Position numbers and translations under genes: made by a program
The notes under the pieces: generated by a model
What the model was told of the DNA's origin: nothing
Databases searched by the model: none
What the model saw: only the letters and a program-made list of their open reading frames with translations
Assembly (NCBI RefSeq): GCF_025938095.1
Contig: NZ_JAPCZF010000001.1
Coordinates: forward strand, 62,001 to 126,000
DNA from: Novosphingobium sp. JCM 18896
GTDB lineage: Bacteria; Pseudomonadota; Alphaproteobacteria; Sphingomonadales; Sphingomonadaceae
Direction of reading: 5' to 3'
Length of the DNA stretch: 64,000 nucleotides
Shown: positions 1 to 7,651 of the stretch, one piece after another
How the letters are laid out: the number at the start of each line of letters is the position of its first letter
Numbering within the stretch: position 1 is the stretch's first letter

Positions 1-528
1 TGCGTCGTCCGACGAGACGATCAGGTCGACGTCGGCGGCCTGATAGAAGTGCCAGCCGTAGCAATAGCCCTTCACCTCGAGGATCGAGATCTTCTTGAAG
101 TCCTGCAGCGCGCGGTTGCCGAAGTTCGAATTGGCATAGAGCTGCACGAGCGAGGCGAGATAGCGATAGGTGTCGCCAGCCGGATACTTGACGCCCTCAT
201 CCTCGCCGATGCGGAACTCGCGGAGCAGCGAGGCGCGCGAATCCGCCGAGAGCATGTCGGCCTGTTCGGGCAGGTCGCCGCCGCCGCCGAAGTGCTTGCC
301 GTTGCCGCGGATGACCAGGACCTTGACGTCGTCGTCGACATTGGCGCGGTGAACGAGGTCCGAATAGCGCAGCCGCATGTCGACGCTCATCGCGTTGAGA
401 TCGTTGGGGCGGTTGAAGGTGATCGTGGCGATCTTGGTCTTGGGATCCTTCTCGTAGAGGACTGCTTCCTCGGCCGGCGGGATCTTGGACGCCGCGCGCG
501 CGGCGCCTGCTGTCGTTGCAGAAACCAT
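1..528 (-). CDS. enoyl-CoA hydratase/isomerase family protein, partial (C-terminus outside window)
   Basis: The first 176 residues of a crotonase-fold protein read on the minus strand from ATG at 528 and run off the left edge. An AGGAG ribosome site lies just upstream of the start. Visible family features are the N-terminal segment IATITFNRPNDLNAM, followed by VLVIRGNGKHFGGGGDL, which is the oxyanion-hole/CoA-binding region of enoyl-CoA hydratases. Members hydrate or isomerise acyl-CoA thioesters in beta-oxidation or aromatic/alicyclic acid degradation. The gene is divergent from the phosphotransferase-like gene at 754 and probably belongs to the same catabolic locus as the minus-strand operon at 2042-7401. 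The exact substrate cannot be read from the sequence. Confidence 0.85.
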   Translation of the reverse strand, partial: MVSATTAGAARAASKIPPAEEAVLYEKDPKTKIATITFNRPNDLNAMSVDMRLRYSDLVHRANVDDDVKVLVIRGNGKHFGGGGDLPEQADMLSADSRASLLREFRIGEDEGVKYPAGDTYRYLASLVQLYANSNFGNRALQDFKKISILEVKGYCYGWHFYQAADVDLIVSSDDA

Positions 529-606
529 TGTCCTCTCCTTCGTCTGAACCTTCGATCGACTCGAAATCGTGTTTCGATACGGCGCGAGCCTAGCATCGTC
601 TGTGGA

Positions 607-621
607 ATTTCGTGGGGCAAT
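607..621. promoter_or_regulatory. putative regulator site TTTCGTGGGGCAAT between divergent genes
   Basis: The stretch CGTGGGGCAAT at 611-621, preceded by GGAATTT, lies between the divergent starts at 528 and 754. The same core recurs at 7491 (preceded by GGAACAATTT) and, as CGTAGGGCRATAT, twice at 7590-7623 ahead of the GntR regulator. Recurrence at both divergent promoter regions of one catabolic locus suggests an operator for that regulator. This is inference from pattern only. Confidence 0.45.
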
Positions 622-753
622 CTGGAGGGACGATCAACGCGGCGCGCGCCCGAGTCAGTCGCAGGTCAGCGCGATTGCGAACACAATCAATTACCCGCCG
701 ACTATCATCGGATAGGCAGCGGGGCTAATCGAAAGACCAGAGGTGTCGACGGA

Positions 754-2037
754 ATGGATTGGATCGAAGGCGATATGTTCGGCATGGCGATGCCGACCCA
801 TCCCGAGGCGCTGCGCGCCGCGGGGGCCGCGTTCCTGACCGAGGCATTTCACAAGATCGGTTCGCTGCCGGCCGACAACGCCGTCGCCGAGATCACCCGC
901 TTCGAGGACTGCCCGCGCGGCAGCACCGGCCGCAAGGTGCTGCTCTCGGTCGCCTATGCCAAGCCCGATCCGGCACTGCACACCGATCTCTTCGTCAAGT
1001 TTTCGCGCGCCTTCGACGATCCGCTGCGCGACAACCAGCGCTACGAAATGGAAGACGAGGCGCGCTTCGCCGCGCTGTCGGTCGGCCACTTTCCGATCGA
1101 CGTCCCCGCCTGTTACTTCAGCGACTTCCACCACGAGAGCGGCACGGGGATGATGATCACCCAGTGTATCCCCTACGGCGAGGGACGCAACGAGCCGCAC
1201 TACGAGAAGTGCCTCGACTGGCAGATGCCCGCTCCGCTCGATCACTATCGCGTGATCATCGAGACCAACGGGCGCCTCGGCGCGGCGCATCGCGCGGGAA
1301 AGCTGTCACCCAAGATCGACGAATATTTCGGCTTCGACCGCGAGGCCGCGATCGCCTCCGACCGCATCCGCTACGACGAGCAGAAGCTCAAGAACCGCAT
1401 TTCCCGCTATGCCGAGTTCTGCCGCAACTATCCGCAGCTCCTGCCCGCCAACATCCGCGCCGAGAGCTTCCACGAAGCGCTGATGCGCGACGTGCCGCGC
1501 TTCCTCGCGCACGAGCAGGCGATCAAGACCTGGCTCTATTCGCGTCCCAAGAGCATCGTCTTCGCGCACTGGAATGCCAATGTCGACAACGCCTGGTTCT
1601 GGCAGGGCGACGACGGCCAGCGGCATTGCGGCTTTATCGACTGGGGGCGCGTCGGCCAGATGAGCGTGGCCCAGGCGCTCTGGGGTACGCTCTCGGGTGC
1701 CGAGCCCGAGCTGTGGGACGCGCATCTCGACGATCTGTTGGCGCTCTACGTGGCGCAGTTCGATCCCGCCCAAGGGCTCGATCCGGCCGAGATCCGCCTC
1801 GAGATGGACATGCTGATCGGCCTGCTCGGCATCTGCTGGCTGCTCGACGCGGTGCCGCTGATCCTGCGTGAGATTCCTGATCTCGACGAGGCCGATGGGC
1901 GTCGCGACCGGCGTTTCGTCGAGAGCGAGCGCGCGCGCACCCAACTCCACATGCTCACGGTGTTCATGAACCTGTGGGAGACGCACGACCTCGGCCGCAG
2001 CCTCGATACCGTGCTCGCGCGGGTGGAGGCGGCCTGA
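754..2037 (+). CDS. aminoglycoside-phosphotransferase-fold protein with altered catalytic motif
   Basis: This is a 427-residue protein. The open frame extends far upstream, but that part overlaps the divergent hydratase and has no protein-like composition, so the ATG at 754 (MDWIEGDMF) is preferred. The fold assignment rests on a C-terminal Brenner-like motif, AHWNANVDN at residues 271-279, followed by FIDWG with the metal-binding Asp at 296. In active phosphotransferases the motif is HxDxxxxN; here the catalytic Asp position is Asn274. The protein could be a pseudokinase, or a divergent kinase or CoA-thioester-binding protein. It is adjacent to, and convergent with, an operon containing a normal member of the same fold (2578-3645). 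The substrate is unknown. Confidence 0.75.
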   Translation: MDWIEGDMFGMAMPTHPEALRAAGAAFLTEAFHKIGSLPADNAVAEITRFEDCPRGSTGRKVLLSVAYAKPDPALHTDLFVKFSRAFDDPLRDNQRYEMEDEARFAALSVGHFPIDVPACYFSDFHHESGTGMMITQCIPYGEGRNEPHYEKCLDWQMPAPLDHYRVIIETNGRLGAAHRAGKLSPKIDEYFGFDREAAIASDRIRYDEQKLKNRISRYAEFCRNYPQLLPANIRAESFHEALMRDVPRFLAHEQAIKTWLYSRPKSIVFAHWNANVDNAWFWQGDDGQRHCGFIDWGRVGQMSVAQALWGTLSGAEPELWDAHLDDLLALYVAQFDPAQGLDPAEIRLEMDMLIGLLGICWLLDAVPLILREIPDLDEADGRRDRRFVESERARTQLHMLTVFMNLWETHDLGRSLDTVLARVEAA

Positions 2038-2041
2038 GCTT

Positions 2042-2563
2042 TCAGCCGCTGGTACGCAGGTGCCCTTCGTAGTCGCGCTTGCCGATCGGCACGCCGCGCG
2101 ATCGCAGAATGTCGTAGGCCGTGACCGCGTGAAAATGGAAGTTGGGCAGCGAGAACGACAGGATGAAGGTCTCGGCGGTGAAGGCCAGCCGGCGCGGGCC
2201 GATCTGCATGTCGAGCTCTTTGCCTGCGCAGGTATCGATCTCTTCGCGGACGAAGGCTTCGAGTGCGGTTTCGCCCTTGGCGATCATGCTGCGGAGCTCG
2301 GCGAAGGGAACCGGTCCGACCAGGCCCGGCGGGGTGAAGGCGCCGGTCATCAGCGCCTCGACGCCCCAGACCGCGTGATGCCAAGCCGCCTCGATCTGGA
2401 AGTGGAACGGCGCCATGTCGGGCCACAGGCGCGCTTCGACGAAGTCGTCGGGATCGGTGCCGTTTTCGGCGCAATGCTCGGTCGCGCGATCGAGGAAGCC
2501 GCCGATCGCGCGCATCGTCTGCAGGAAGGTCGGTACGCTGAGGTCGTAGAGCGACGTCGCCAT
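2042..2563 (-). CDS. DUF1993 family protein
   Basis: A 173-residue protein resembling the DUF1993 family, whose members are usually single-domain cytoplasmic proteins of about 170 residues and unknown function. The start is ATG at 2563 (MATSLYDLSVPTFLQTM), 14 bases after the stop of the kinase-like gene, so it is the last gene of the operon running from 7401 down. It has no signal peptide or membrane segment. Its stop lies four bases beyond the stop of the convergent gene ending at 2037. Its role in the acyl-CoA pathway of this operon is unknown; a helper role for the neighbouring kinase is only a guess. Confidence 0.75.
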   Translation of the reverse strand: MATSLYDLSVPTFLQTMRAIGGFLDRATEHCAENGTDPDDFVEARLWPDMAPFHFQIEAAWHHAVWGVEALMTGAFTPPGLVGPVPFAELRSMIAKGETALEAFVREEIDTCAGKELDMQIGPRRLAFTAETFILSFSLPNFHFHAVTAYDILRSRGVPIGKRDYEGHLRTSG

Positions 2564-2577
2564 CGGTCGGTTCCTTC

Positions 2578-3645
2578 CTAGCCGCAGGCCTCCATCGCCT
2601 CGCCGGCAAGGCGCGCGAGCAGCGGGAACTTCTCCGCACGCTCGTGAGCATGGGCCGAAGCCGCAGTGCCCCGGATTGCACGGCCCTTGATGCCATGGAA
2701 GATCGCCGCGAGCCGGAAGAAGTTGAAGGCGATGTAGAAATCCCAGTTGGGGATCGAGGCCCGGCCGGTGCTGCGGCAGTACATCGCGATATATTCGGCC
2801 TCGCTCGGAATGTTCAGCGCGGCGAGGTCGGCGCCCTTGAGCCCGGCGACGATGTCGGGCGGCATGCGATACATCATCGCGTGGTTGGCGAAGTCGGCGA
2901 GCGGGTGGCCGAGGGTCGACAGCTCCCAATCGAGCACCGCGATCACGCACGGCTCGGTCGGGTGGAAGATCATGTTGTCGCAGCGGAAGTCGCCGTGGAC
3001 GATCGAGGACTCGTCGCCCGCGGGGATGTTGTTCGGCAGCCATTCGACCAGGCGGTCCATGTCGGGATCGCGTCCGGCCTCCTCGTCGGCCAGGTACTGC
3101 TTCGACCAGCGGCCGATCTGGCGCTCGAAGTAGTTGCCGGCCTTGCCGTAGTCGCCGAGGCCGACCGCCTCGACATCGACGCCGTGGAGCTGGGCGAGCG
3201 CACCGTTCATCGCCGCGAAGTAGGCCGGGCGTTCTTCGTTCGAGACGCCGGGGAAGGTCGCGTCCCAGAAGATTCGGCCCTCGACCATGTCCATGACGAA
3301 GAACCAGGTGCCGATCACGGAATCGTCGGTGCAGACGCCGAACACGCGCGGTACCGGGAAGCCGAGCGGCGCGAGCGCGCCCATCACCCGCGCCTCGCGC
3401 TCGACCGCGTGGGCGCCCTTGAGGATGTCGCCCGGGGGCTTGCGGCGCAGGACGTAACGGCGCCCGGGGGTGACGAGCTGGTAGGTCGGGTTCGACTGGC
3501 CGCCCTTGAACTGCCGGACCTCGAGCGGTCCGGCATAGCCCTCGACATTGGCCTCCATCCAGCGCGCCAGCGACGCCGTGTCGAACGCGTAGCCCTCGCG
3601 GACCTCGGTCGTGCCCGAATTGGCCGTTTCGTCGTGCGTGCTCAT
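2578..3645 (-). CDS. phosphotransferase family protein (ACAD10/LvaA-like acyl-CoA kinase candidate)
   Basis: A 355-residue member of the aminoglycoside-phosphotransferase/choline-kinase fold. It has a glycine-rich N-terminal loop (FKGGQSNPTY, 47-56), an ATP-binding lysine region, the Brenner motif HGDFRCDN at 217-224 with catalytic Asp219, and metal-binding Asp239 in LDWE. Its start overlaps the stop of the acyl-CoA dehydrogenase gene by four bases (ATGA), so the two are translationally coupled. The same two domains are fused in animal ACAD10/ACAD11 and are separate proteins (LvaA, LvaC) in the Pseudomonas levulinate pathway, where the kinase phosphorylates a 4-hydroxyacyl-CoA. That activity is inferred by analogy; the fold is certain. 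Confidence 0.85.
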   Translation of the reverse strand: MSTHDETANSGTTEVREGYAFDTASLARWMEANVEGYAGPLEVRQFKGGQSNPTYQLVTPGRRYVLRRKPPGDILKGAHAVEREARVMGALAPLGFPVPRVFGVCTDDSVIGTWFFVMDMVEGRIFWDATFPGVSNEERPAYFAAMNGALAQLHGVDVEAVGLGDYGKAGNYFERQIGRWSKQYLADEEAGRDPDMDRLVEWLPNNIPAGDESSIVHGDFRCDNMIFHPTEPCVIAVLDWELSTLGHPLADFANHAMMYRMPPDIVAGLKGADLAALNIPSEAEYIAMYCRSTGRASIPNWDFYIAFNFFRLAAIFHGIKGRAIRGTAASAHAHERAEKFPLLARLAGEAMEACG

Positions 3646-4838
3646 GCTTCCTGCGCCTCGCGCCATTCGCGGCGGATCTTCTTGGCGAGCGACCATTTGT
3701 GGACCTCGGTCGGGCCATCGTAGATGCGGAAGGCGCGGATCTCGCGGAACACCTGCTCGACGATCGTACGCTCGGTCACGCCGATGCCGCCCATCACCTG
3801 AACGCAGCGATCGGCGATCCGCATCAGCGCCTCCGAAACCGCGACCTTGGCCATCGAGCTTTCTATCGTGCCGAGATCGCCGGTGTCGAGCACCTGCGCG
3901 CACCAGTAGATCATCAGCTCGGCTTGCTTCAGGTCGATCCGGTTCTCGGCGAGCATGAAGCCGACGCCCTCGTGCTCGATCAGCTGCTTGCCGAAGCCCT
4001 GGCGGCGGCAGGCATAGTCGGTGGCGATCTCGTGCGAGCGGATGCAGGCGCCGAGCCAGCGCATGCAGTGCGAGAGGCGCGCAGGGCTCAGGCGAACCTG
4101 CGCATATTTGAAGCCTTCGCCGGCCTCGCCGAGCATCTGGTTCTGGGGCACGCGCAGGCCATCGATCGTCAGGGTGGCGTGGCCGCCGGGCATCGAGCTG
4201 TCGATCGTGTTCGGCACCTCGTCGATGCGGATCGCCGGATCGGGCAGGTCGACGAGGAACATGCAGGCGCCTTCCTCCGCCTTGGCCATGACGATGCCCA
4301 CTTTCGCGCCGGCGAAACCGGTGATGAAGGTCTTGCGGCCGTCGATGATCCAGTCGCCCGAGCCGTCCTCGGCGCGGCGGCAGGTGGTCTTCATCATCGA
4401 GGGGTCGGAGCCCGCGCCCTGCCAGTCGGCCGGTTCGGTCATCAGGAAGGCCGAGCGCGCCTGGCCTTCGAGCAGCGGCTTGAGGAAGCGGTCCTTGATC
4501 TCATCGCTTCCGACGTGGCCGAGAAGGTACATGTTGCCCTCGTCGGGGGCATTGGTGTTGCAGCCGTAAGGCCCGAGCGGCGAGAGGCCCGAACGGATCA
4601 GCAGGTAGGCCGTCTCGAGCTGGCTGCGGTGCGAACCGTCGGCCTTCACATGCGGCGTCAGCAGGCCCTCGGCGCGGCCGAGCGCCTTGAGTTCGGCGAC
4701 CAGTTCGTCGGTCGGTGCGCCGTGGTGATCGCGGCGCGGATCGCGCTCGTAGGGCACGATCTTCTCGCGCACGAAAGCTTCGATACGCGCGCCGAGCGCA
4801 CGGACTTCTTCGGAAATGTTCATCGTCGCGGCATCCAT
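3642..4838 (-). CDS. acyl-CoA dehydrogenase family protein
   Basis: A 398-residue flavoprotein with the three-part acyl-CoA dehydrogenase layout: helical N-terminus, beta-domain around residues 130-240 (AFLMTEPADWQGAGSD, DWIIDGRKTFITG) and helical C-terminus ending in RIYDGPTEVHKW, the FAD/subunit-contact signature of the family. An ATG five codons further in (MNISEEV) is an alternative start. The closest type is the ACAD10/11 and LvaC branch, which works with a phosphotransferase-fold partner; here that partner is the next gene, overlapping by four bases. The likely role is oxidation of an acyl-CoA, or elimination of phosphate from a 4-phosphoacyl-CoA to give an enoyl-CoA. The substrate is not determined. 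Confidence 0.9.
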   Translation of the reverse strand: MDAATMNISEEVRALGARIEAFVREKIVPYERDPRRDHHGAPTDELVAELKALGRAEGLLTPHVKADGSHRSQLETAYLLIRSGLSPLGPYGCNTNAPDEGNMYLLGHVGSDEIKDRFLKPLLEGQARSAFLMTEPADWQGAGSDPSMMKTTCRRAEDGSGDWIIDGRKTFITGFAGAKVGIVMAKAEEGACMFLVDLPDPAIRIDEVPNTIDSSMPGGHATLTIDGLRVPQNQMLGEAGEGFKYAQVRLSPARLSHCMRWLGACIRSHEIATDYACRRQGFGKQLIEHEGVGFMLAENRIDLKQAELMIYWCAQVLDTGDLGTIESSMAKVAVSEALMRIADRCVQVMGGIGVTERTIVEQVFREIRAFRIYDGPTEVHKWSLAKKIRREWREAQEA

Positions 4839-4856
4839 GAGCCGTCGTCTCCCAGG

Positions 4857-5609
4857 TTAGAGCGTGCTTGTCAGATGGCCCCCGTCGACCACGAGCGTGG
4901 AGCCGGTCATGTAGGCTCCCGCGTCGGAGGCGAGGAGGAGAAGCGGTCCGTCGAGATCGGCGAGGCTGCCGAAGCGGCGTTGCGGCACGCGCTTCATCAT
5001 GGCCTGGCCGAGATCGCCCGACAGGAAGGCATCGTTGAGGTCGGTCTCGAAATAGCCGGGGGCCAGCGCGTTGACGCGAATCTTGAACCGCGCGAATTCG
5101 AGCGCGAGCACCTTGGTCAGCTGGATCACGCCGGCCTTGGACGCGGCATAGGAAGCGACGCCGCCGGCCTGGCGCAGGCCGAGGATCGAGGCGACGTTGA
5201 CGATCGATCCGCCGCGGCCGTGCGCCTTCATCCCGCGCGCCGCCGCCTGTGCGACGAGGAACACGCCCTTCAGGTTCGTATCGACGACCTGGTCCCAGTC
5301 GGCCTCGCTCATGTCGATCGCCGGGCCATCGGCGACCACGCCGGCATTGTTCACCAGAATGTCGGTCTCGGCGAAGGCCGGCGCGGCGGCTTCGATCGAG
5401 GCCGCGTCGGTGACGTCGAGCGCAAGGGTGTCGCAGGATCCGCCGATCTCGGCCGCGACTTGGGCCAGTTTTTCCACGCGCCGCGCTGCCAGGGTGACAT
5501 GGGCGCCGGCCTCGGCGAGGACCTTGGCGAAATGCAGGCCGAGGCCGGAAGAGGCGCCGGTGACCAGCGCGCGCTTGCCCGCGACCGAGAAGCGATCGGC
5601 CGCGCTCAT
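4857..5609 (-). CDS. SDR family oxidoreductase
   Basis: A 250-residue classical short-chain dehydrogenase/reductase. The NAD(P)-binding TGASSGLG motif lies near residue 17, NNAG near residue 88, and the catalytic Tyr-Lys pair in YAASK near residue 155. The C-terminal VDGGHLTS segment is typical. The start overlaps the stop of the quinone oxidoreductase gene (5606-5609, ATGA), and the acyl-CoA dehydrogenase follows 18 bases downstream. In this setting it probably oxidises a hydroxyacyl-CoA or reduces a ketoacyl-CoA, as LvaD does in the levulinate pathway; this is inferred from context. Confidence 0.88.
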   Translation of the reverse strand: MSAADRFSVAGKRALVTGASSGLGLHFAKVLAEAGAHVTLAARRVEKLAQVAAEIGGSCDTLALDVTDAASIEAAAPAFAETDILVNNAGVVADGPAIDMSEADWDQVVDTNLKGVFLVAQAAARGMKAHGRGGSIVNVASILGLRQAGGVASYAASKAGVIQLTKVLALEFARFKIRVNALAPGYFETDLNDAFLSGDLGQAMMKRVPQRRFGSLADLDGPLLLLASDAGAYMTGSTLVVDGGHLTSTL

Positions 5610-6625
5610 GCTGCGTCGCCCGTCTTGACGATGACCTTGCCAGTGACCTGGCGATCCATCATCGCGCGGATCGCCGCGCCGCCCTGGGCCAGCGGATAGC
5701 GCGCCGAGATCAGCGGCTTGATCCGGCCTTCGGTGAGCATGGCATAGAGTTCGGCCATGTTCTGCTGGTGCAGGTCGGGCGTACGCGCGACGAAATCGCC
5801 CCAGAACACGCCGACGATCGAGGCGCCCTTGATCAGCGGCAGGTTGAGCGGGAGCTTCGGGATCTCACCACCGGCAAAGCCGATGACGAGGTAGCGGCCG
5901 CCCCAGCCGATCGTGCGGAAGGCCGGATCGGCCAGCTTGTCGCCGACCGGATCGTAGATCACGTCGACGCCCTTGGGTGCGAGTTCCTTGACCGCGGTCT
6001 TGAGGTCGCTGGTGGTGTAGTTGATCGTCTCGTCGGCGCCGTGCGCCTTGGCGATCGCGAGCTTTTCCTCGGTCGAGGCGGCGGCGATGACGCGCGCGCC
6101 CATGGCCTTGCCGATCTCGACAGCGGCGAGCCCGACGCCGCCGCTGGCGCCGAGCACGAGCAGGGTTTCGCCGGGCTGCAGGTTCGCGCGCTGCTTGAGC
6201 GCGTGGTGCGAGGTGCCGTGCGCCAGGGTGATCGCGGCGGCAACGTCGAGATCGACGCCCGCGGGGATCGGCGTGGTCGAGGCGGCCTTGGCCACGACAT
6301 ATTCGGCGAAGGCGCCCCAATTGGTCAGCGCCGAAACCGTGTCGCCCACCGCGAAGCCGCTGACGCCTTCGCCCAGCGCCGCGATCGTGCCCGAAAGCTC
6401 GCCGCCGGGGGCGAAGGGCAAGGCGGGCTTGAACTGGTACTTGTCGAAGATGATCAGCGAGTCCGGGAAGTTGAGCCCGGCAGCGTGGATCCTGATCAGG
6501 ACTTCGCCGGGGCCGGGCTGCGGCACCGGGGCGTCGTTGCGCAGCTTGAGCGCTTCGGGCGGGCCATGCTCCTCGCAGAGCAGGGCGGTCATCGTCGTGG
6601 GAAGGGTCTGGGTCATGGTGCTCAC
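5606..6625 (-). CDS. NADPH:quinone oxidoreductase family protein (zinc-free MDR)
   Basis: A 339-residue medium-chain dehydrogenase/reductase of the zinc-independent quinone oxidoreductase branch. It has the substrate domain with AAGLNFPD near residues 48-55 and the Rossmann nucleotide-binding segment LVLGASGGVGLAAVEI around residue 155, and it lacks the cysteine ligands of zinc alcohol dehydrogenases. The ATG at 6625 overlaps the stop of the preceding SDR gene by four bases; internal Met codons at positions 4 and 12 are possible starts. Such enzymes reduce quinones, or act as enoyl-CoA/enone reductases in acyl-CoA catabolic operons. The substrate is not identifiable. Confidence 0.85.
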   Translation of the reverse strand: MSTMTQTLPTTMTALLCEEHGPPEALKLRNDAPVPQPGPGEVLIRIHAAGLNFPDSLIIFDKYQFKPALPFAPGGELSGTIAALGEGVSGFAVGDTVSALTNWGAFAEYVVAKAASTTPIPAGVDLDVAAAITLAHGTSHHALKQRANLQPGETLLVLGASGGVGLAAVEIGKAMGARVIAAASTEEKLAIAKAHGADETINYTTSDLKTAVKELAPKGVDVIYDPVGDKLADPAFRTIGWGGRYLVIGFAGGEIPKLPLNLPLIKGASIVGVFWGDFVARTPDLHQQNMAELYAMLTEGRIKPLISARYPLAQGGAAIRAMMDRQVTGKVIVKTGDAA

Positions 6626-7401
6626 ATTGCGGAAAGGCCGCCGTCGAGCTTGAGCTCGGAGGCGGTCATCATCGAACTGTCGTCGGAAGCGAGATAGATC
6701 ACGGCTTTCACCACGTCCTCGACCTCGCCGATGCGGCCGATCGGCACCTGGCGGGCCAGCTTGCCGAGGATCTCGTCACGGTCGCGGTCGCCGACGAAAC
6801 CGTCGAGCAGCGCGGTGTGCACGAAGGTCGGGTGGATCGAATTGCAGCGGATCGGCCAGCCCTTGCGCGCGCAGTGCAGCGCCACCGACTTGGTCAGCAT
6901 CCACAGCGCGGCCTTCGAAGCGTTGTAGGCGGCCATGTTGTGCGAAGCGATCATCGCCGAGATCGACGACATGTTGACGATCGATCCCGGTCCGCTCTCG
7001 CGCATCAGCGGCAGCGCGTATTTGCAGCCGAGGAACGGCCCGTCGGCGTTGATCGCCATCGAGCGCCGCCAGGTCTCGAGATCGAGATCCTCGACCGAAC
7101 CGACCGCGACGATACCGGCGTTGTTGACCAGCACGTTGAGCCCGCCGAAGCGCTCGCCGCAGACGGAGATGGCGGCTTTCCAGTCGTCCTCGCGGGTGAC
7201 GTCGAGCGCTTGTGCGGCCGCGCGGCCTTCGCCCCACGCGGCCACGATACGATCCGCCACGGCTTGTGCGCCGGCGGCATCACGATCGGTTGCGAGCACC
7301 GTCGCGCCCTCGCGCGCCAGGCCCTCGGCAATGGCCGCGCCGATCCCCTGCGCTGCGCCGGTCACCAGCGCCACGCGCCTTTCGAGGCGCGGCGCGGTCA
7401 T
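6622..7401 (-). CDS. SDR family oxidoreductase, first gene of the minus-strand operon
   Basis: A 259-residue short-chain dehydrogenase with cofactor motif TGAAQGIG near residue 15, NNAGIV near residue 91, and active-site Ser-Tyr-Lys (NMSSIS and YNASK). The C-terminus has LASDDSSMMTASELKLDGG, typical of the family. It is the promoter-proximal gene of a five-member unit joined mostly by ATGA overlaps (6622-6625, 5606-5609, 3642-3645). It faces the divergent GntR regulator across 250 bases that carry repeated CGTRGGGC motifs, which suggests control by that regulator. It is probably a 3- or 4-hydroxyacyl dehydrogenase or related enzyme. Confidence 0.88.
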   Translation of the reverse strand: MTAPRLERRVALVTGAAQGIGAAIAEGLAREGATVLATDRDAAGAQAVADRIVAAWGEGRAAAQALDVTREDDWKAAISVCGERFGGLNVLVNNAGIVAVGSVEDLDLETWRRSMAINADGPFLGCKYALPLMRESGPGSIVNMSSISAMIASHNMAAYNASKAALWMLTKSVALHCARKGWPIRCNSIHPTFVHTALLDGFVGDRDRDEILGKLARQVPIGRIGEVEDVVKAVIYLASDDSSMMTASELKLDGGLSAM

Positions 7402-7479
7402 CGCCTTTTCCTGATTTTGAACGTCGTGCGAATCATTCCGAATCCTCTCCGGTCGGCCTTACGATCCGATGCGCTATCA

Positions 7480-7501
7480 TGGAACAATTTCGTGGGGCTA
7501 G
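7480..7501. promoter_or_regulatory. putative operator (TGGAACAATTTCGTGGGGCTA) in divergent promoter region
   Basis: This stretch shares GGAA-N-ATTTCGTGGGGC with the site at 603-621. It lies about 80 bases upstream of the SDR start at 7401 and 150 bases upstream of the GntR start at 7652. It could serve the minus-strand operon. Binding is inferred from sequence recurrence only. Confidence 0.45.
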
Positions 7502-7589
7502 ATAACCTGCGCGAATTGTCAGTATGCTCGCGTGCCTGGGCAAGGCCCTTTACCGCGAGCCATGCTTGACTGGCCATCTGGCCGACAAT

Positions 7590-7623
7590 CACGTAGGGCA
7601 ATATTGGGCACGTAGGGCGATAT
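7590..7623. promoter_or_regulatory. tandem direct repeat CACGTAGGGCRATAT upstream of the GntR gene
   Basis: CACGTAGGGCAATAT at 7590-7604 and CACGTAGGGCGATAT at 7609-7623 differ at one base and repeat with a 19-base period, ending 28 bases before the regulator start. Near-perfect tandem sites next to a regulator gene usually mean autoregulation. The core matches the single sites at 611 and 7491. Confidence 0.5.
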
Positions 7624-7651
7624 CGAAGCCGATTGGAGTTCGCAGGACGAT

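Noticed and set aside
49..753. Upstream extension of the phosphotransferase-like frame (a 662-residue reading)
   Set aside because: It runs antisense to a clear enoyl-CoA hydratase with its own ribosome site, and the extra residues have no protein-like pattern.
3699..5699. Long plus-strand open frame of 666 codons
   Set aside because: It is the antisense shadow of the acyl-CoA dehydrogenase and SDR genes; high GC leaves long open frames opposite real genes.
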